A DNA stretch of 64,000 nucleotides from G963701675 sp963701675. Lineage in GTDB: Bacteria > Planctomycetota > Planctomycetia > Gemmatales > Gemmataceae. A program made the position numbers and the translations under genes. Of this stretch, positions 8,196-17,051 are shown piece by piece. The stretch's first letter is position 1; the number at the start of each line of letters is the position of its first letter. The stretch spans positions 5,332,001 to 5,396,000 of the forward strand of contig OY969623.1 in assembly GCA_963701675.1 (NCBI GenBank), written 5' to 3'. The notes under the pieces are model-generated. The model was given only the letters and a program-made list of their open reading frames with translations, ran no database searches and was not told where the DNA came from.

Positions 8196-9410
8196 TTACT
8201 TGGTGAACGGTAGCGACTTCACAAAAGCAGGATTATCGGCGCCAATAACGTTGTAAGCCGGATCCTGATTTTTCCCGTGCCCGAGCGCCCGATTTTTGAC
8301 TATGGGCGCAATGGCCACGAGAAAATCCTTGTAGCTCTTGCTTGGGTTGTCTGAGTTGTATTTTCCCTCAGCCCAAACGTCGACTAGTGCCCTGGTAAAG
8401 AAGCCGTTATTCACCCGATCATCCAGCGATTCCTGAGGATCTAGGCAGGCCCCTAGTGTTATTACTGCTGGACATAGACCCCGATAGTTAACTGCTCTGC
8501 TTGTTGATAACTTGAGCTTCTCTTCAATTTGTTTTTGTTCCTTTTCATACTCTTCCTCTCGGTCGAGATATGCCTTCATTGCGTTATCATAGAGCATTAA
8601 ACGGGATCGAAAGCCGGGTCCGCTTCGTGCGGCCATGCCGCGCGGTTTCGGTTTGAGGTCTTCCGCTAGAGCTCCTTGTTTCTCCCAGACTTCCCTGAAG
8701 TTTGCAGCTCCCAGCGCGGCGCGTGCAGCGGACAACCTGGCAAACGGAGCTCGCGTTGAAGTTTCACTGTGGCAGCTGTCAACTACAACGATAATCCTTG
8801 AAGCTTTGTCGAACTTGGCCCAACATTCGAGGAGCTTGTCGTCGAGAAGATGTCCATCGTACAGACACCAAGTTTCATCGTTACCATCTTCTTCATCCGG
8901 ATGAGTCTTACTATCAGGCGTGCTGCCGCCATGTCCGGCATAAGTTACAAGCAGCGTGTCGCCGGCCTTTAGGGTCTTTGCAGCATCGGCTAAACGATTG
9001 ATAACTGCCTCTCGTGTTGCAGTCTGGTTTATCAAGTCGGTTCCAATTGGCGTGAAGCCTTGTTTTTGCGCAATCTTTTTCATTTCTCGAATATCGTTGA
9101 GGACGGCGGGAAGCTTATCGACCCCTTGCCCGTATGCATTCTCGTCGACCTCGGATACTGCGATGTGTATGGCGTACCCGCTTCCGCCAGATTGCGGTTT
9201 ATCGTCAAGTGCCGGCTTCTTGTCGTCTACTCCAAAGACCCCAACGGTGTACTGTTTAGCCCGTGGCTCATCCCGCCACCAGGCGATTCGCTTCTTGATT
9301 TCCTCATGATTACGAAGGTCATCCTGTGCGGTGGCTGGATCAGGCAAGATACCGCTTAACCCGACCAGACCTAGCGCCAATGCAACGAGAACGAGCGACG
9401 AGCGATTCAT
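8196..9410 (-). CDS. Secreted caspase-like (C14/metacaspase) peptidase
   Basis: A 404-residue cysteine peptidase of the caspase fold. The chosen ATG (MNRSSLVLVALALGLVG) has TTGGAGG 7 nt upstream; an ATG five codons earlier overlaps that site and is rejected. Residues 1-29 form a signal peptide ending PATAQ. The p20-type core runs from about residue 77 (GYAIHIAVSEVD). The catalytic His is H160 in LVTYAGHGG and the Cys is C213 in IIVVVDSCHSETS. The acidic S1-pocket region is less clear. Bacterial metacaspases usually cleave after Arg or Lys, but the specificity here is unknown. Tail-to-tail placement with the subtilase suggests related extracytoplasmic proteolysis. Confidence 0.85.
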   Translation of the reverse strand: MNRSSLVLVALALGLVGLSGILPDPATAQDDLRNHEEIKKRIAWWRDEPRAKQYTVGVFGVDDKKPALDDKPQSGGSGYAIHIAVSEVDENAYGQGVDKLPAVLNDIREMKKIAQKQGFTPIGTDLINQTATREAVINRLADAAKTLKAGDTLLVTYAGHGGSTPDSKTHPDEEDGNDETWCLYDGHLLDDKLLECWAKFDKASRIIVVVDSCHSETSTRAPFARLSAARAALGAANFREVWEKQGALAEDLKPKPRGMAARSGPGFRSRLMLYDNAMKAYLDREEEYEKEQKQIEEKLKLSTSRAVNYRGLCPAVITLGACLDPQESLDDRVNNGFFTRALVDVWAEGKYNSDNPSKSYKDFLVAIAPIVKNRALGHGKNQDPAYNVIGADNPAFVKSLPFTK

Positions 9411-9651
9411 GCTGGATACCTCCAAGGAAGTTAGGTGGGAGGAATAGACACTCTAGGAAGGGTATTCGGGGGATTCCTAGCGTCTATCCCCATTTTATCG
9501 ATTTTTTCGCAGCAAGACCTTCGAGCTGTGACGGCGCTCTTGCGCATTCAACGAGTTTGATTGAAGGTTCTCTATTTGGCGTGCCGATTCTAACGGCGGG
9601 CTGTCCTGCGGCCCAAGTCAATCTCTACCTGCATTGCAAATGGAGTTAGGT

Positions 9652-10227
9652 ATGCCCATTCACTGCGCACGCGCGCTCGTCTTGGTTTGTGTCGTTACGC
9701 TTGCCGTGTCTGAGCGCCCAGCATTTGGTTGGGGATCTAAGAGATGTCATGACTGCGATGGTTCGACGTCACGAGGTGATGACTCCCCGCGAGTTGTGAC
9801 TCGCGATACCGTGCGCCTCGGCCGGTCGCTTCCGGTCATCGGCACAATCTACACCCCTATGGCTGCAATGCCTTTGGGTGTCGCTGCCGGCAGGGAAATC
9901 TCTGTCGAGCGCGGAGATGACGGGGATAGCTCACGGATGGGGGGTACCGGCGCACTACATTCAGCCCAGGTTGCCGAAATTGCAGCGCTTCGCCAAGCTC
10001 AATCTCGCGCCGCCCTCAAAGAAGAAATCGATTTCGCCCAGAGGATTTACGACCGGCTGGGAACTAGCTCCGCAAGTACACCGTCAACTATGCCTAGTGA
10101 TCAGCTTCAAGCCTTGACGGCAAAGATTGACAAGCTCGCGGAGCGTGTCGCTGCGATCGAAAAAATGGTCCTTATTCACGACAACGTTCTCAAAAGCCAA
10201 GTCGAAAATATACAGGCACCAAAGTAA
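9652..10227 (+). CDS. Secreted hypothetical protein with C-terminal coiled coil
   Basis: About 191 residues from the ATG at 9652, which has GGAG about 6 nt upstream; a start 18 nt earlier is possible but lacks a good site. The signal peptide is MPIHCARALVLVCVVTLAVS, with cleavage near ERPAFG. CHDCDG follows soon after. The last 90 residues (from about 105) are helical and rich in Ala, Gln, Lys and Glu, including ALKEEIDFAQRIYDRL and LTAKIDKLAERVAAIEKMV, which looks like a coiled coil. It is the first of three consecutive + genes with export signals, suggesting a common envelope role. No family is recognised. Confidence 0.65.
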   Translation: MPIHCARALVLVCVVTLAVSERPAFGWGSKRCHDCDGSTSRGDDSPRVVTRDTVRLGRSLPVIGTIYTPMAAMPLGVAAGREISVERGDDGDSSRMGGTGALHSAQVAEIAALRQAQSRAALKEEIDFAQRIYDRLGTSSASTPSTMPSDQLQALTAKIDKLAERVAAIEKMVLIHDNVLKSQVENIQAPK

Positions 10228-10487
10228 GTTCAGCCGCGTGAATAATCTGCACCTTGAGACGTTGCAGTACTTGACGGAGGAGATCTGAGCGCATCACTTG
10301 TGTAATCTGACCTATCATTTCCGAGCCTGAACCGTGATTTTTTGCGTCCAGTACGCCCGAATGTGTCTGAAGAATTAATTAAGCGGATTGTATCGAGAAG
10401 CCGATATTTTAGTGCAAAGTTCGGTCAGCTGTTGTAACGCGCTTCTGAGTTCCCAGCCGCCGAGCCGGCTTCGCTCAGGGAGATCAT

Positions 10488-11042
10488 ATGCGCACTGCGG
10501 CCTTCGGCCTATTACTTCTGTTTAGCTTCGGATGTAAAGGGCTTGGTACGGTTTCATGTTTTCCGGTGGACGCGGAATGTCATCCGGTACCCGAGTGTCT
10601 CCCGCAGCCGCCCCCTTGTCCTCCACCGCCACCACCTCCGTGTGAGCCTCCGAAAGAAAAGCCGAAACCACGTCCGGCTCCGGCGCCTGCTGAACGCTCC
10701 GTAGAGGCCGCGGTAACGCAAGACATCTTACTCATTCCTCGAACCGTGTACGTGCCGTATGCTCCTCAGGTGCCTGTCGCCCCTGCCCGTTTAGGGGCAA
10801 TGGCGCCGGCTGAGCGGCTAACCACCCGGGAGACCGAGAAACCAAAAGCTCGCGAACCAGAACAGGCCTCGCGAGATGCACCGGCGCCTTGTGATAAGAG
10901 TGCCGAAGCTCTGGATAAGTGCTGTAGGATACTGGAGCAGCTCGATTATCGCATACATATGTTGGAACAAAAGCAAGTTCCGCCGGCACAAATCATTTGT
11001 CCGCAGCCGTGTCCCCCACCGCCGCAATGGCGATGTCCATGA
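10488..11042 (+). CDS. Proline/cysteine-rich putative lipoprotein
   Basis: A 184-residue product with N-terminus MRTAAFGLLLLFSFGCKG, consistent with a short signal and a lipidated Cys16. GGGAG is about 6 nt before the ATG. Residues 30-70 are almost entirely Pro, Cys, Lys and Glu (CLPQPPPCPPPPPPPCEPP), a likely rigid wall-spanning linker. Residues 125-165 contain a short helical segment (SAEALDKCCRILEQLDYRI). The C-terminus is again Pro/Cys-rich. It lies 72 bp upstream of the barrel-like gene and may tether or assist it. No enzyme domain is visible. Confidence 0.6.
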   Translation: MRTAAFGLLLLFSFGCKGLGTVSCFPVDAECHPVPECLPQPPPCPPPPPPPCEPPKEKPKPRPAPAPAERSVEAAVTQDILLIPRTVYVPYAPQVPVAPARLGAMAPAERLTTRETEKPKAREPEQASRDAPAPCDKSAEALDKCCRILEQLDYRIHMLEQKQVPPAQIICPQPCPPPPQWRCP

Positions 11043-11114
11043 CTTCGTGGGTTTCATTCGAAGCGTGCTCTTAAACCAGTGGGGAAGTCTGAAATCGGCA
11101 CGGAAGGTAAATAC

Positions 11115-12245
11115 ATGAGAGCCGCACATCTCTGGGGCATCGCCATCATTGTGCTTGGACTATATGGGGGGACAGCACGCTCCCAACAGGTCCTTTTTCG
11201 TGATTCGCACGACGGCCTTCCACTCGGCGCAGAAGGACTTACATTGCTTCCTTTGGATACGCCGGTTGTTCGATCGCAAAATTACTTTTTGAGGAGCGCG
11301 AGTGAAGGTGGCGTGGGATCCGGCCCTGACCTCCCACCATTTTTTCCCGGAACGCTGAGCGTGGACCTTGGTTTTCAATATTTGGTTCCGCACTTTAGTG
11401 ACCGGGCTGTTGCACTCTCAATTCCTGCTGCGGCACAAAACAATTTTCCTGTTCTCGCGAACACCAGCAATTTGAGTAATGATTTTGGTTTTGTTCCACA
11501 ATTCGGGGCAGCGTACGATTTCTCAAACTTGGGGTTTGGTCTCGGCGCCTCCGGCAAACTTTTAAGCCTTACGGGTAGTCTCTCGCGAACCAGCGATTCT
11601 GACGCAGGCTCCGGAGTGCTCAGCGGGCAGGCAACCGTAAACATCGCCGTCGCCAATTTTCTTGAAGGAACGAAAACATTCAGCAAAGAGAACTCGGAAT
11701 GGTTAGTTGATTCTTGTTTTGAAGACTGCCAATTTACCTTTACGATTGGCGGCAGATATTCGCACGTCGACCAAACATTTACAGCCAACCTCGCAAGCGG
11801 ATCCAATACCGCGAGTGTTACTGCGACACAAAAGTATGATGGATTTGGACCAACGACCTCTTTCGGCACGCTATGTCCGCTTAAGGGTAGTTTTTGCTGC
11901 TACTGGTTCTCGCGAGGCTCTTTTTTGATCGGCACCAACATTCGCGACACACACACTTCCATTGCGATTGAGGGCAGTACTGAAAGCGGAGGAGCGAAAC
12001 TTACCGAGAGCCGCACCGTGATTTCACCAGTAGGTGAGTTTGAGCTCGGCTTTGCCTATGGCATTCCACTTGAAACGACCTCGCGTGGAAACACGCTTGC
12101 CCCACTCGTCTGGATGAAGCTGGGCGCCGTGTTTAATGTGTGGGGAGAATTGGGCCTGCTATCAATCGCAGACGGACCGCAGCACTTCTCCGATGGAGAT
12201 CTATGCCTTTACGGCTTCAATGTGCTTCTCGGCATTCAACGATGA
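11115..12245 (+). CDS. Putative outer-membrane beta-barrel protein
   Basis: About 377 residues from the ATG at 11115, preceded by GGAAGG 7 nt upstream; a start 36 nt earlier is less likely. The signal peptide (MRAAHLWGIAIIVLGLYGGTARSQQ) is clear. The mature part alternates polar and hydrophobic residues and is Gly/Ser/Thr/aromatic-rich: TLSVDLGFQYLVPHF, FTIGGRYSHVDQTF, FELGFAYGI, and a C-terminal strand LCLYGFNVLLGIQR. These are features of an outer-membrane barrel. It resembles planctomycete barrel proteins in layout, but no named family can be assigned by eye. Two Cys-rich loops (DSCFEDCQF, PLKGSFCCYWF) are unusual for a barrel. Confidence 0.6.
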   Translation: MRAAHLWGIAIIVLGLYGGTARSQQVLFRDSHDGLPLGAEGLTLLPLDTPVVRSQNYFLRSASEGGVGSGPDLPPFFPGTLSVDLGFQYLVPHFSDRAVALSIPAAAQNNFPVLANTSNLSNDFGFVPQFGAAYDFSNLGFGLGASGKLLSLTGSLSRTSDSDAGSGVLSGQATVNIAVANFLEGTKTFSKENSEWLVDSCFEDCQFTFTIGGRYSHVDQTFTANLASGSNTASVTATQKYDGFGPTTSFGTLCPLKGSFCCYWFSRGSFLIGTNIRDTHTSIAIEGSTESGGAKLTESRTVISPVGEFELGFAYGIPLETTSRGNTLAPLVWMKLGAVFNVWGELGLLSIADGPQHFSDGDLCLYGFNVLLGIQR

Positions 12246-12764
12246 CTTCTTCCCGAGTCGACGTTCAGCGTATCGGAAAGTACGATAGGCCAGGATCCGG
12301 GGCAGTGAGTCCCCTTTGGGGAGCCATGCGAGTCATCCTGTTAGGCGAACTTTCAAATGTTGATCACGTCAAAGTCTAGCCTTCGACATCCTACCGGCCG
12401 TTTGCCGACGATCTGGCTGCCGAGGTCATCGGGGCCGATACGCCTGACATTGGCTCCGAATGATGTAGGACGTTCGCTGCGTAGTTTGAGCCTTTGCGGG
12501 TAAACCGGTTGAACAGTTCCAGTTTGCCTATGCTGTGCATAGGGAAGACGCCTGTACATCATGAATGACTTGTCATGCCTGAAAACTGCCTGTATGCCCT
12601 GTCGGAAAGGATGCACTTCTGCTGATGCGTGCATCAGCCTTAAGAGAGGCCGGTCAGGCATCTGTGGCGGAAACGCAATCCCGGACGGACGCTGAGTAGC
12701 GTGCCGGGCAAACCCCCGCCCGCCAATCGCGGTGGTCGCGTGGAAGAATGTTGGAATAATGCAG

Positions 12765-12791
12765 CCGAACGCCGAGTCAGTCGGCGTTCGG
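12765..12791 (+). terminator. Stem-loop, probable terminator of the barrel operon
   Basis: Stem CCGAACGCCGA/TCGGCGTTCGG with loop GTCAG. Followed by AATCTTGATGTG, a weak U-tract. Confidence 0.45.
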
Positions 12792-12874
12792 AATCTTGAT
12801 GTGATATTTGGTTCGGAACGCGAGCTATGTCAGAATGGGCATTTCGAGCAAGTTTCTATCAAAGGCAGTATGAG

Positions 12875-12900
12875 TGCCCCGGTGATTGCGCACCGGGGCA
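12875..12900 (-). terminator. Stem-loop, probable terminator of the CSLREA gene
   Basis: Stem TGCCCCGGTG/CACCGGGGCA with loop ATTGCG, 37 bp beyond the stop codon of the minus-strand gene. No U-tract. Confidence 0.45.
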
Positions 12901-12936
12901 GTGAATTGTGATAAGTCGTTTATGTCATGCCTAACC

Positions 12937-15006
12937 TTAAAGGCTCGATAGGGCGAACAGATCATTCGGCAACGACTTCACACGGGTGACGCGGCCAACC
13001 GCGACCGCCTTTGGTGTGTCACCCGTACTGACATTAGGCGTCTCTTCGCCGGACTGGACGCCGGCGTCAATCGTCGAACGGTATTGGGGGAGAATAGCAT
13101 CGCTGTTAGCCGCCTTTACGGAGTTAATCGAATGCGGCGGGTCGAAGCTACTGTTGGCGGCAAATAACACTGCGCCTTGTCTTTCAGGGCCCTGATGTGC
13201 GGCCAGAGCCGGATAGCAATCCGTGTCCTCGTCTTGGCATTCGAAGGCACCCATGTCGGTGGTGCTGTTCTCGATCCGTTCAAAACCAGTGCCGCGTTGG
13301 TCATAGTCGGGGGCGTTGGTGTTGTTGCCCGCGTCGATGGCAGGGCTGCCATCGGAAAGCGCCAGCGTCTCCGTGGAGCCGCCATTACTGCCCAGTGCCG
13401 CGTCGAGCACCGGATCGATTGGCGATCCTCCAGTGCCCACTATATTGTCGTCGCAACAACTCAACAAGAAGTTGCTGCCCGTCCCGTTTCCAACGAGGTT
13501 GAATGTGGAGTTCACGCTCACGTCCCCGTTAATATCGGGTCCGTAGGAATCAGGGTATTCAAAGATAGGCGTCGAAGGAAAGTCTACAGTATTCTCCGCC
13601 ACAATGGTGTTGTACAGAATTGGTCCCTGACCCGAATCGTTGGCAATCCCGATCCCGCCTCCTCCCGAGTCAATAGCCGGCTCGTTTTCAGAGATCACCT
13701 GGTTATGGGCGATGGTGGTCCACATAATCTCGACGTCGCCGGCATCCGACGTCTTCATCCAATATCCACCACCAGTGGGGTAAAATCGTCCGCCACCATC
13801 TCCCTGAAGGTTAACGGTGTTGTCTGCAATTGTGCAGTTAACAATCGTCAACCCGTACCCGCCATGAATGCCTCCTCCAGCAACGCGTCGCAGGCCAGTG
13901 ACCGATTCCACGTCCTCGTCCATAAACGCGAGATTGTCGGAGATTGTGCTGTTCGCAATGAGCATTCGACCGCCTATAACGCCACCACCGTGGGAACTGT
14001 AACCTGTCGAGTCATTTATTAACCACGCATTAACGGTATTGCCGGATATTGTGGCGAAGTTGATAATTACGTCGCCGTCCCCGCCTTTGTTGTAGATGCC
14101 GCCGCCCTCGAAATACAATGTTCCGCCGCCATCGTCTAATCCCAACAGCATCGGGTTACAGTCGTTAGGTTCCGATGTGGCCGGTTGCACGGGGCATACG
14201 GTGTTCCCAGTGATTTCAATGTCTTTCTCTTCGTTCCCTGAGATACTAAGTGTCGCGTCTGCGGCATTGTAGATTCCGGCGCCTTGGAAGAACTGAAGGA
14301 GGTCGCCATCGTCGTCGCCGACCACCTTGTTGTCCGTGATCTTGCTTCCATCTTCGACAGTGAGATCCGCCTCATTAGCGTTATAAATCCCACCGCCGAG
14401 TGAGCCCCAATTCCAAGCACTGCAAGGATCTTCACCACAATCAATATCCGGGTTTAGCGCAGGCAACGCCGTGTTCCCCGTGACTGTAGTGTGATGTAGC
14501 TCGAGTGTTCCGTCGTTTTGGATTCCTCCTCCTAGGTGAGAACGCCCGTTGGTGATCTTAATGTCGTACATTTCAACCCATGCACCATTCCCAATCGTGA
14601 AGACTCGGAAGTTTGTCGACGCCGATAGGCTTCGCCGCACGGTAACTCCTGGATTACCTGAGCCATCCAAGGGTGCATCGATGGTTGTGAGGTAGGAAGT
14701 CGTAAATGCAATGTCGTTGCCGGTGTCGCCTAGGCTGATTGCGGCGGGGTAGCTCCCTAGGTCAAAGGTAATTGTGTCAGCTTCAGAGTTGGCGTTCGCT
14801 AATTCAACTGCCGAACGCAAACTGCAGTCATCATTGTCGGCAGGGTTTGCGCAAGACTGGCCGGTATTATCCCCGGTGTGGTCGACGCTAAACGTCGCCA
14901 AGAGCCTGCGATCCTCCAGAGTTTCAATGCGCGGCCGCCATTTGGCAAGCGGTCTTCTCGTAGCTCCGTGTTGTACGTTGCCGCGTAATCGGTTGAACCA
15001 TGCCAT
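12937..15006 (-). CDS. Secreted CSLREA-domain, right-handed beta-helix protein with planctomycete N-terminus
   Basis: A 689-residue protein from the ATG at 15006 (MAWFNRLRG), preceded by CAGGAGG 6 nt upstream; the longer frame from 15036 overlaps that site. Residues 26-38 contain RIETLEDRRLLA, the conserved N-terminal export-type motif of many large planctomycete surface proteins. Just after it comes the CSLREA-type motif DDCSLRSAVELANAN. The rest is a parallel beta-helix pattern with repeating GGGIYN/GGGI turns (SLGGGIYNAN, FEGGGIYNKG, GGGIHGGYG) and Asn/Thr/Val strands. A tail with PAIDAGNNTNAPDYDQRG follows, typical of polymorphic outer-membrane or choice-of-anchor proteins. Likely a cell-surface or secreted adhesin or polysaccharide-binding protein. 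Its final ~60 residues show no known anchor. Confidence 0.85.
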   Translation of the reverse strand: MAWFNRLRGNVQHGATRRPLAKWRPRIETLEDRRLLATFSVDHTGDNTGQSCANPADNDDCSLRSAVELANANSEADTITFDLGSYPAAISLGDTGNDIAFTTSYLTTIDAPLDGSGNPGVTVRRSLSASTNFRVFTIGNGAWVEMYDIKITNGRSHLGGGIQNDGTLELHHTTVTGNTALPALNPDIDCGEDPCSAWNWGSLGGGIYNANEADLTVEDGSKITDNKVVGDDDGDLLQFFQGAGIYNAADATLSISGNEEKDIEITGNTVCPVQPATSEPNDCNPMLLGLDDGGGTLYFEGGGIYNKGGDGDVIINFATISGNTVNAWLINDSTGYSSHGGGVIGGRMLIANSTISDNLAFMDEDVESVTGLRRVAGGGIHGGYGLTIVNCTIADNTVNLQGDGGGRFYPTGGGYWMKTSDAGDVEIMWTTIAHNQVISENEPAIDSGGGGIGIANDSGQGPILYNTIVAENTVDFPSTPIFEYPDSYGPDINGDVSVNSTFNLVGNGTGSNFLLSCCDDNIVGTGGSPIDPVLDAALGSNGGSTETLALSDGSPAIDAGNNTNAPDYDQRGTGFERIENSTTDMGAFECQDEDTDCYPALAAHQGPERQGAVLFAANSSFDPPHSINSVKAANSDAILPQYRSTIDAGVQSGEETPNVSTGDTPKAVAVGRVTRVKSLPNDLFALSSL

Positions 15007-15739
15007 TGAAATCCTCCTGTTGCAGGGGTGCATCACCAGTCACACAACCGGCACCCGTGCCGATTGTCAAAACTAGAGAAGCGATCTCCCTATTCAGCAA
15101 ATGCGGAATTGCAGAGATTTCTGACACGTGCCTGCCAGATTTTCGCAGATCCTCACAATGAGGCGCATGGCCTATGCGGCGACGAGAAGAATTCGGGATT
15201 TTTTTGTGATTTGTGGGAGCTTTTTGGAACTGAACGACGCAATACAGCTGTCCGAAATGGCGGCACTGAGTCAGTGGTGGAACGATCTGATGGGAGCCCG
15301 AGGGGTATCATTTTCTTTCGCTTCGGTATCCCTCGGAATCACACGAAGTACTTGTCGGTGAACGCTTGTTGCCGGCCGTCAGCACAGCGGCCGTACTCGT
15401 GTGCCGGGGGTATCGCTTAAAGCGATCCTCGTTCATCGCGGAACCAAGATCATGCGCTCTTCAAAGTTTGGCTGGCAGGGCTTTCGTTTAGCGGCAGCAG
15501 ATTTTGGATCTGGAAGGCTTCCACGCAGCGATGAAGCGGCGATCAATGCTTAATACTGCAACTGTCGTCCTCGCCGGCGCGATGCGCATGTGCCGATTGT
15601 AGGGTGCAGAAACATAGTTGGAACTCCACCAAATCGCTTGCATACAGCCGCGATTCACATAGGACACTTAAGTAGGGACCGACTTGGACAGCGGTCCCGC
15701 GAAAGTCGCCAGCATTTGATGTTTGGAGGTCTGAGTTTC
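15007..15739. other. Intergenic region with an IS66 fossil
   Basis: Apart from the transposase relic at 15296-15406, nothing coding is supported. A 130-residue forward frame (15028-15420) overlaps the relic antisense and is rejected. Confidence 0.5.
15296..15406 (-). pseudogene. Relic of an IS66-type tnpC transposase gene
   Basis: The minus strand encodes ADGRQQAFTDKYF, matching TDGRQQVFPEKFF of the intact IS66 transposase at 44226-45794. After a short spacer and frame change it encodes EAKENDTPRA, matching EAKENDAPRA of that protein. The ~50 residues that should lie between these motifs are deleted. At the DNA level ATCATTTTCTTTCGCTTC is identical in the two places. This is a small internally deleted fragment of an older insertion. 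Confidence 0.7.
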
Positions 15740-16081
15740 ATGGCGAAGAAGAAGGCGGCTCAGAGCGCCACCGGTAACGGAACGATTACGCAGGTGGAAG
15801 CGGTGCGGCAGGCGTTGGCAAGTGGTGTAGAAAGCAGCAAGAAGGGGATGGCGTATATCCAACGGAAGTTTGGAATGCGCATGAAGCCTCAAGCGTACTA
15901 CTCGTACAAGTCTCAGATTCTCAGGACAAATGGCAATGGGAAACCAACCTCCGTCGTCCGGGTGCCCACACCGGCGAAACCCAAGGAGAAGAATGACCTT
16001 GGTGATTTTCGAACGGTCAGAGACTTGGTGGAAAAATACGGTGCCGAACAGATGAAGGAAATTGTCGAACTGTTCCAATAG
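15740..16081 (+). CDS. Small basic hypothetical protein, 113 residues
   Basis: The ATG at 15740 (MAKKKAAQSATGNG) has TTGGAGG about 10 nt upstream; longer starts lack a ribosome site. The product has a Lys-rich N-terminus, then TQVEAVRQALASGVESSKKG and IQRKFGMRMKPQAYYSYKSQIL, which look like a small helical nucleic-acid-binding domain. A Pro-rich linker and the helical tail FRTVRDLVEKYGAEQMKEIVELF follow. Similar small proteins are, to my knowledge, common in planctomycetes without assigned function; a regulatory or DNA-binding role is inference. Confidence 0.65.
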   Translation: MAKKKAAQSATGNGTITQVEAVRQALASGVESSKKGMAYIQRKFGMRMKPQAYYSYKSQILRTNGNGKPTSVVRVPTPAKPKEKNDLGDFRTVRDLVEKYGAEQMKEIVELFQ

Positions 16082-16172
16082 CGCCGTCGAGTGCCAGTCA
16101 CCAAGTGGCCGGGGTAGCGAAGAATTACCCCGGCCATATCCTTTGTCAGAAATACGCGAGTTCCAGTTGGTA

Positions 16173-16562
16173 CTACCAGATCGTAGTCACGCCGGATGCG
16201 AGGATCCTACTGTCGCACGTGACCAGCGGCACGCAGTAGTGCCAGGCGGTAGCAGCGATAACGCGGTCCGGTAGGTCCGGAACCGCGGTTCTGGAAATAT
16301 CCTGTAAGGCCAGCACGACTCCGTGGTCTAGCGGGGCCGGTTCCAGGGTCGTAAGCGGGTTGTTAAGTTCGGCAAGTAATCGCGGCAAAACAGCGGCATG
16401 AAGGCGGCCCTTTTCGATCAAATAGATGATCTCGACCAGACACATGGTTGGAAGCAGGATGCGTTCCGCTGCATCGAGGGCCTCCGCGGCGGTTGCCGTC
16501 AGCCTTGTGTTATTCTCGAAATACCAGAGTGCCGCGTGCGTGTCGGCTGCCACCGCTTTCAT
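16173..16562 (-). CDS. vapC: PIN-domain toxin, VapC family
   Basis: A 130-residue PIN-domain RNase. The start MKAVAADTHAALWYF is at 16562, its ATG overlapping the antitoxin stop in TAATG. PIN acidic residues are visible: D in AADTHAALW, E in PTMCLVEIIYLIEKG, D in AVPDLPDRVIAATA, and D in PLVTCDSRIL. Family members cleave tRNA or other RNA with Mg2+ when freed from the antitoxin. A frame from 16592 is open but begins inside the antitoxin gene and has no ribosome site. Coupled translation after the antitoxin fits the usual type II arrangement. Confidence 0.9.
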   Translation of the reverse strand: MKAVAADTHAALWYFENNTRLTATAAEALDAAERILLPTMCLVEIIYLIEKGRLHAAVLPRLLAELNNPLTTLEPAPLDHGVVLALQDISRTAVPDLPDRVIAATAWHYCVPLVTCDSRILASGVTTIW

Positions 16563-16924
16563 TAGGGAGTGCGGTGCGGGAGGGCCGACCACATCTCGCG
16601 TCGGGCTTCCAAGATTTCATCCAAGCTGATGTTGCTCGTGAGATCGCAGAGAATGCCGCGCGGGCCGCGACGCCCGGGCGAGGGAGTTGTCGAAGTGGCA
16701 TTGGGAAGAGCGAGTGCTGACGAACGTTTGCCAAACGTCTCTGGCAATGTGGCGAAACGGTCTCGCTTAGGTGATGATCCAATAGGTGGGTCGGAGGAAT
16801 ACTGCTTCTGAAACAGGTCGAGTGCCGCGCAGATGACCTCGCTTTCGGAGAGAAAGCGTCGGAGAGCAATTTGCTCGTGAACGAATCGTTCCAGTTGGGG
16901 CGGCAGTGGCCTGTCTACACTCAT
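16562..16924 (-). CDS. Ribbon-helix-helix antitoxin, ParD-like, partner of VapC
   Basis: About 120 residues from MSVDRPLPPQLERFV at 16924. Residues 6-42 (LPPQLERFVHEQIALRRFLSESEVICAALDLF) match the ParD/CopG-type ribbon-helix-helix pattern that binds operator DNA as a dimer. The long C-terminal region, with SLDEILEARREMWSALPHRTP at the end, would wrap and inhibit the PIN toxin encoded immediately downstream. No strong Shine-Dalgarno is seen. The pairing of a ParD-like DNA-binding fold with a PIN toxin, rather than RelE/ParE, is a mixed-type toxin-antitoxin module. Probably autoregulates the operon. Confidence 0.8.
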   Translation of the reverse strand: MSVDRPLPPQLERFVHEQIALRRFLSESEVICAALDLFQKQYSSDPPIGSSPKRDRFATLPETFGKRSSALALPNATSTTPSPGRRGPRGILCDLTSNISLDEILEARREMWSALPHRTP

Positions 16925-17051
16925 GAGCCGAGTATAGCGCAATGCATCGTCCGTGTCAAAAACGGCCGAACAGGCAGCAAAGGCCTCAAACAGGGCAGGG
17001 AAACGAGGGCCACTAGCGGCCAGCCAATGACATAGGTCGCGGCATGTAGTC

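Larger units (their letters stand above)
12246..12936. other. Intergenic region with two perfect stem-loops
   Basis: No credible gene. Two perfect hairpins lie here: 12765-12791 (11-bp stem CCGAACGCCGA, 5-nt loop) and 12875-12900 (10-bp stem TGCCCCGGTG, 6-nt loop). Neither has a real T-tract. They lie between convergent genes (barrel gene + and CSLREA gene -) and probably act as terminators for the two transcripts. Confidence 0.55.

Noticed and set aside
13177..14022. A 281-codon forward frame opposite the CSLREA gene
   Set aside because: Antisense to a well-supported beta-helix protein, low-complexity and without a ribosome site.
15028..15420. 130-codon forward frame after the CSLREA start
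   Set aside because: Its second half is antisense to the IS66 fossil; no start signal.
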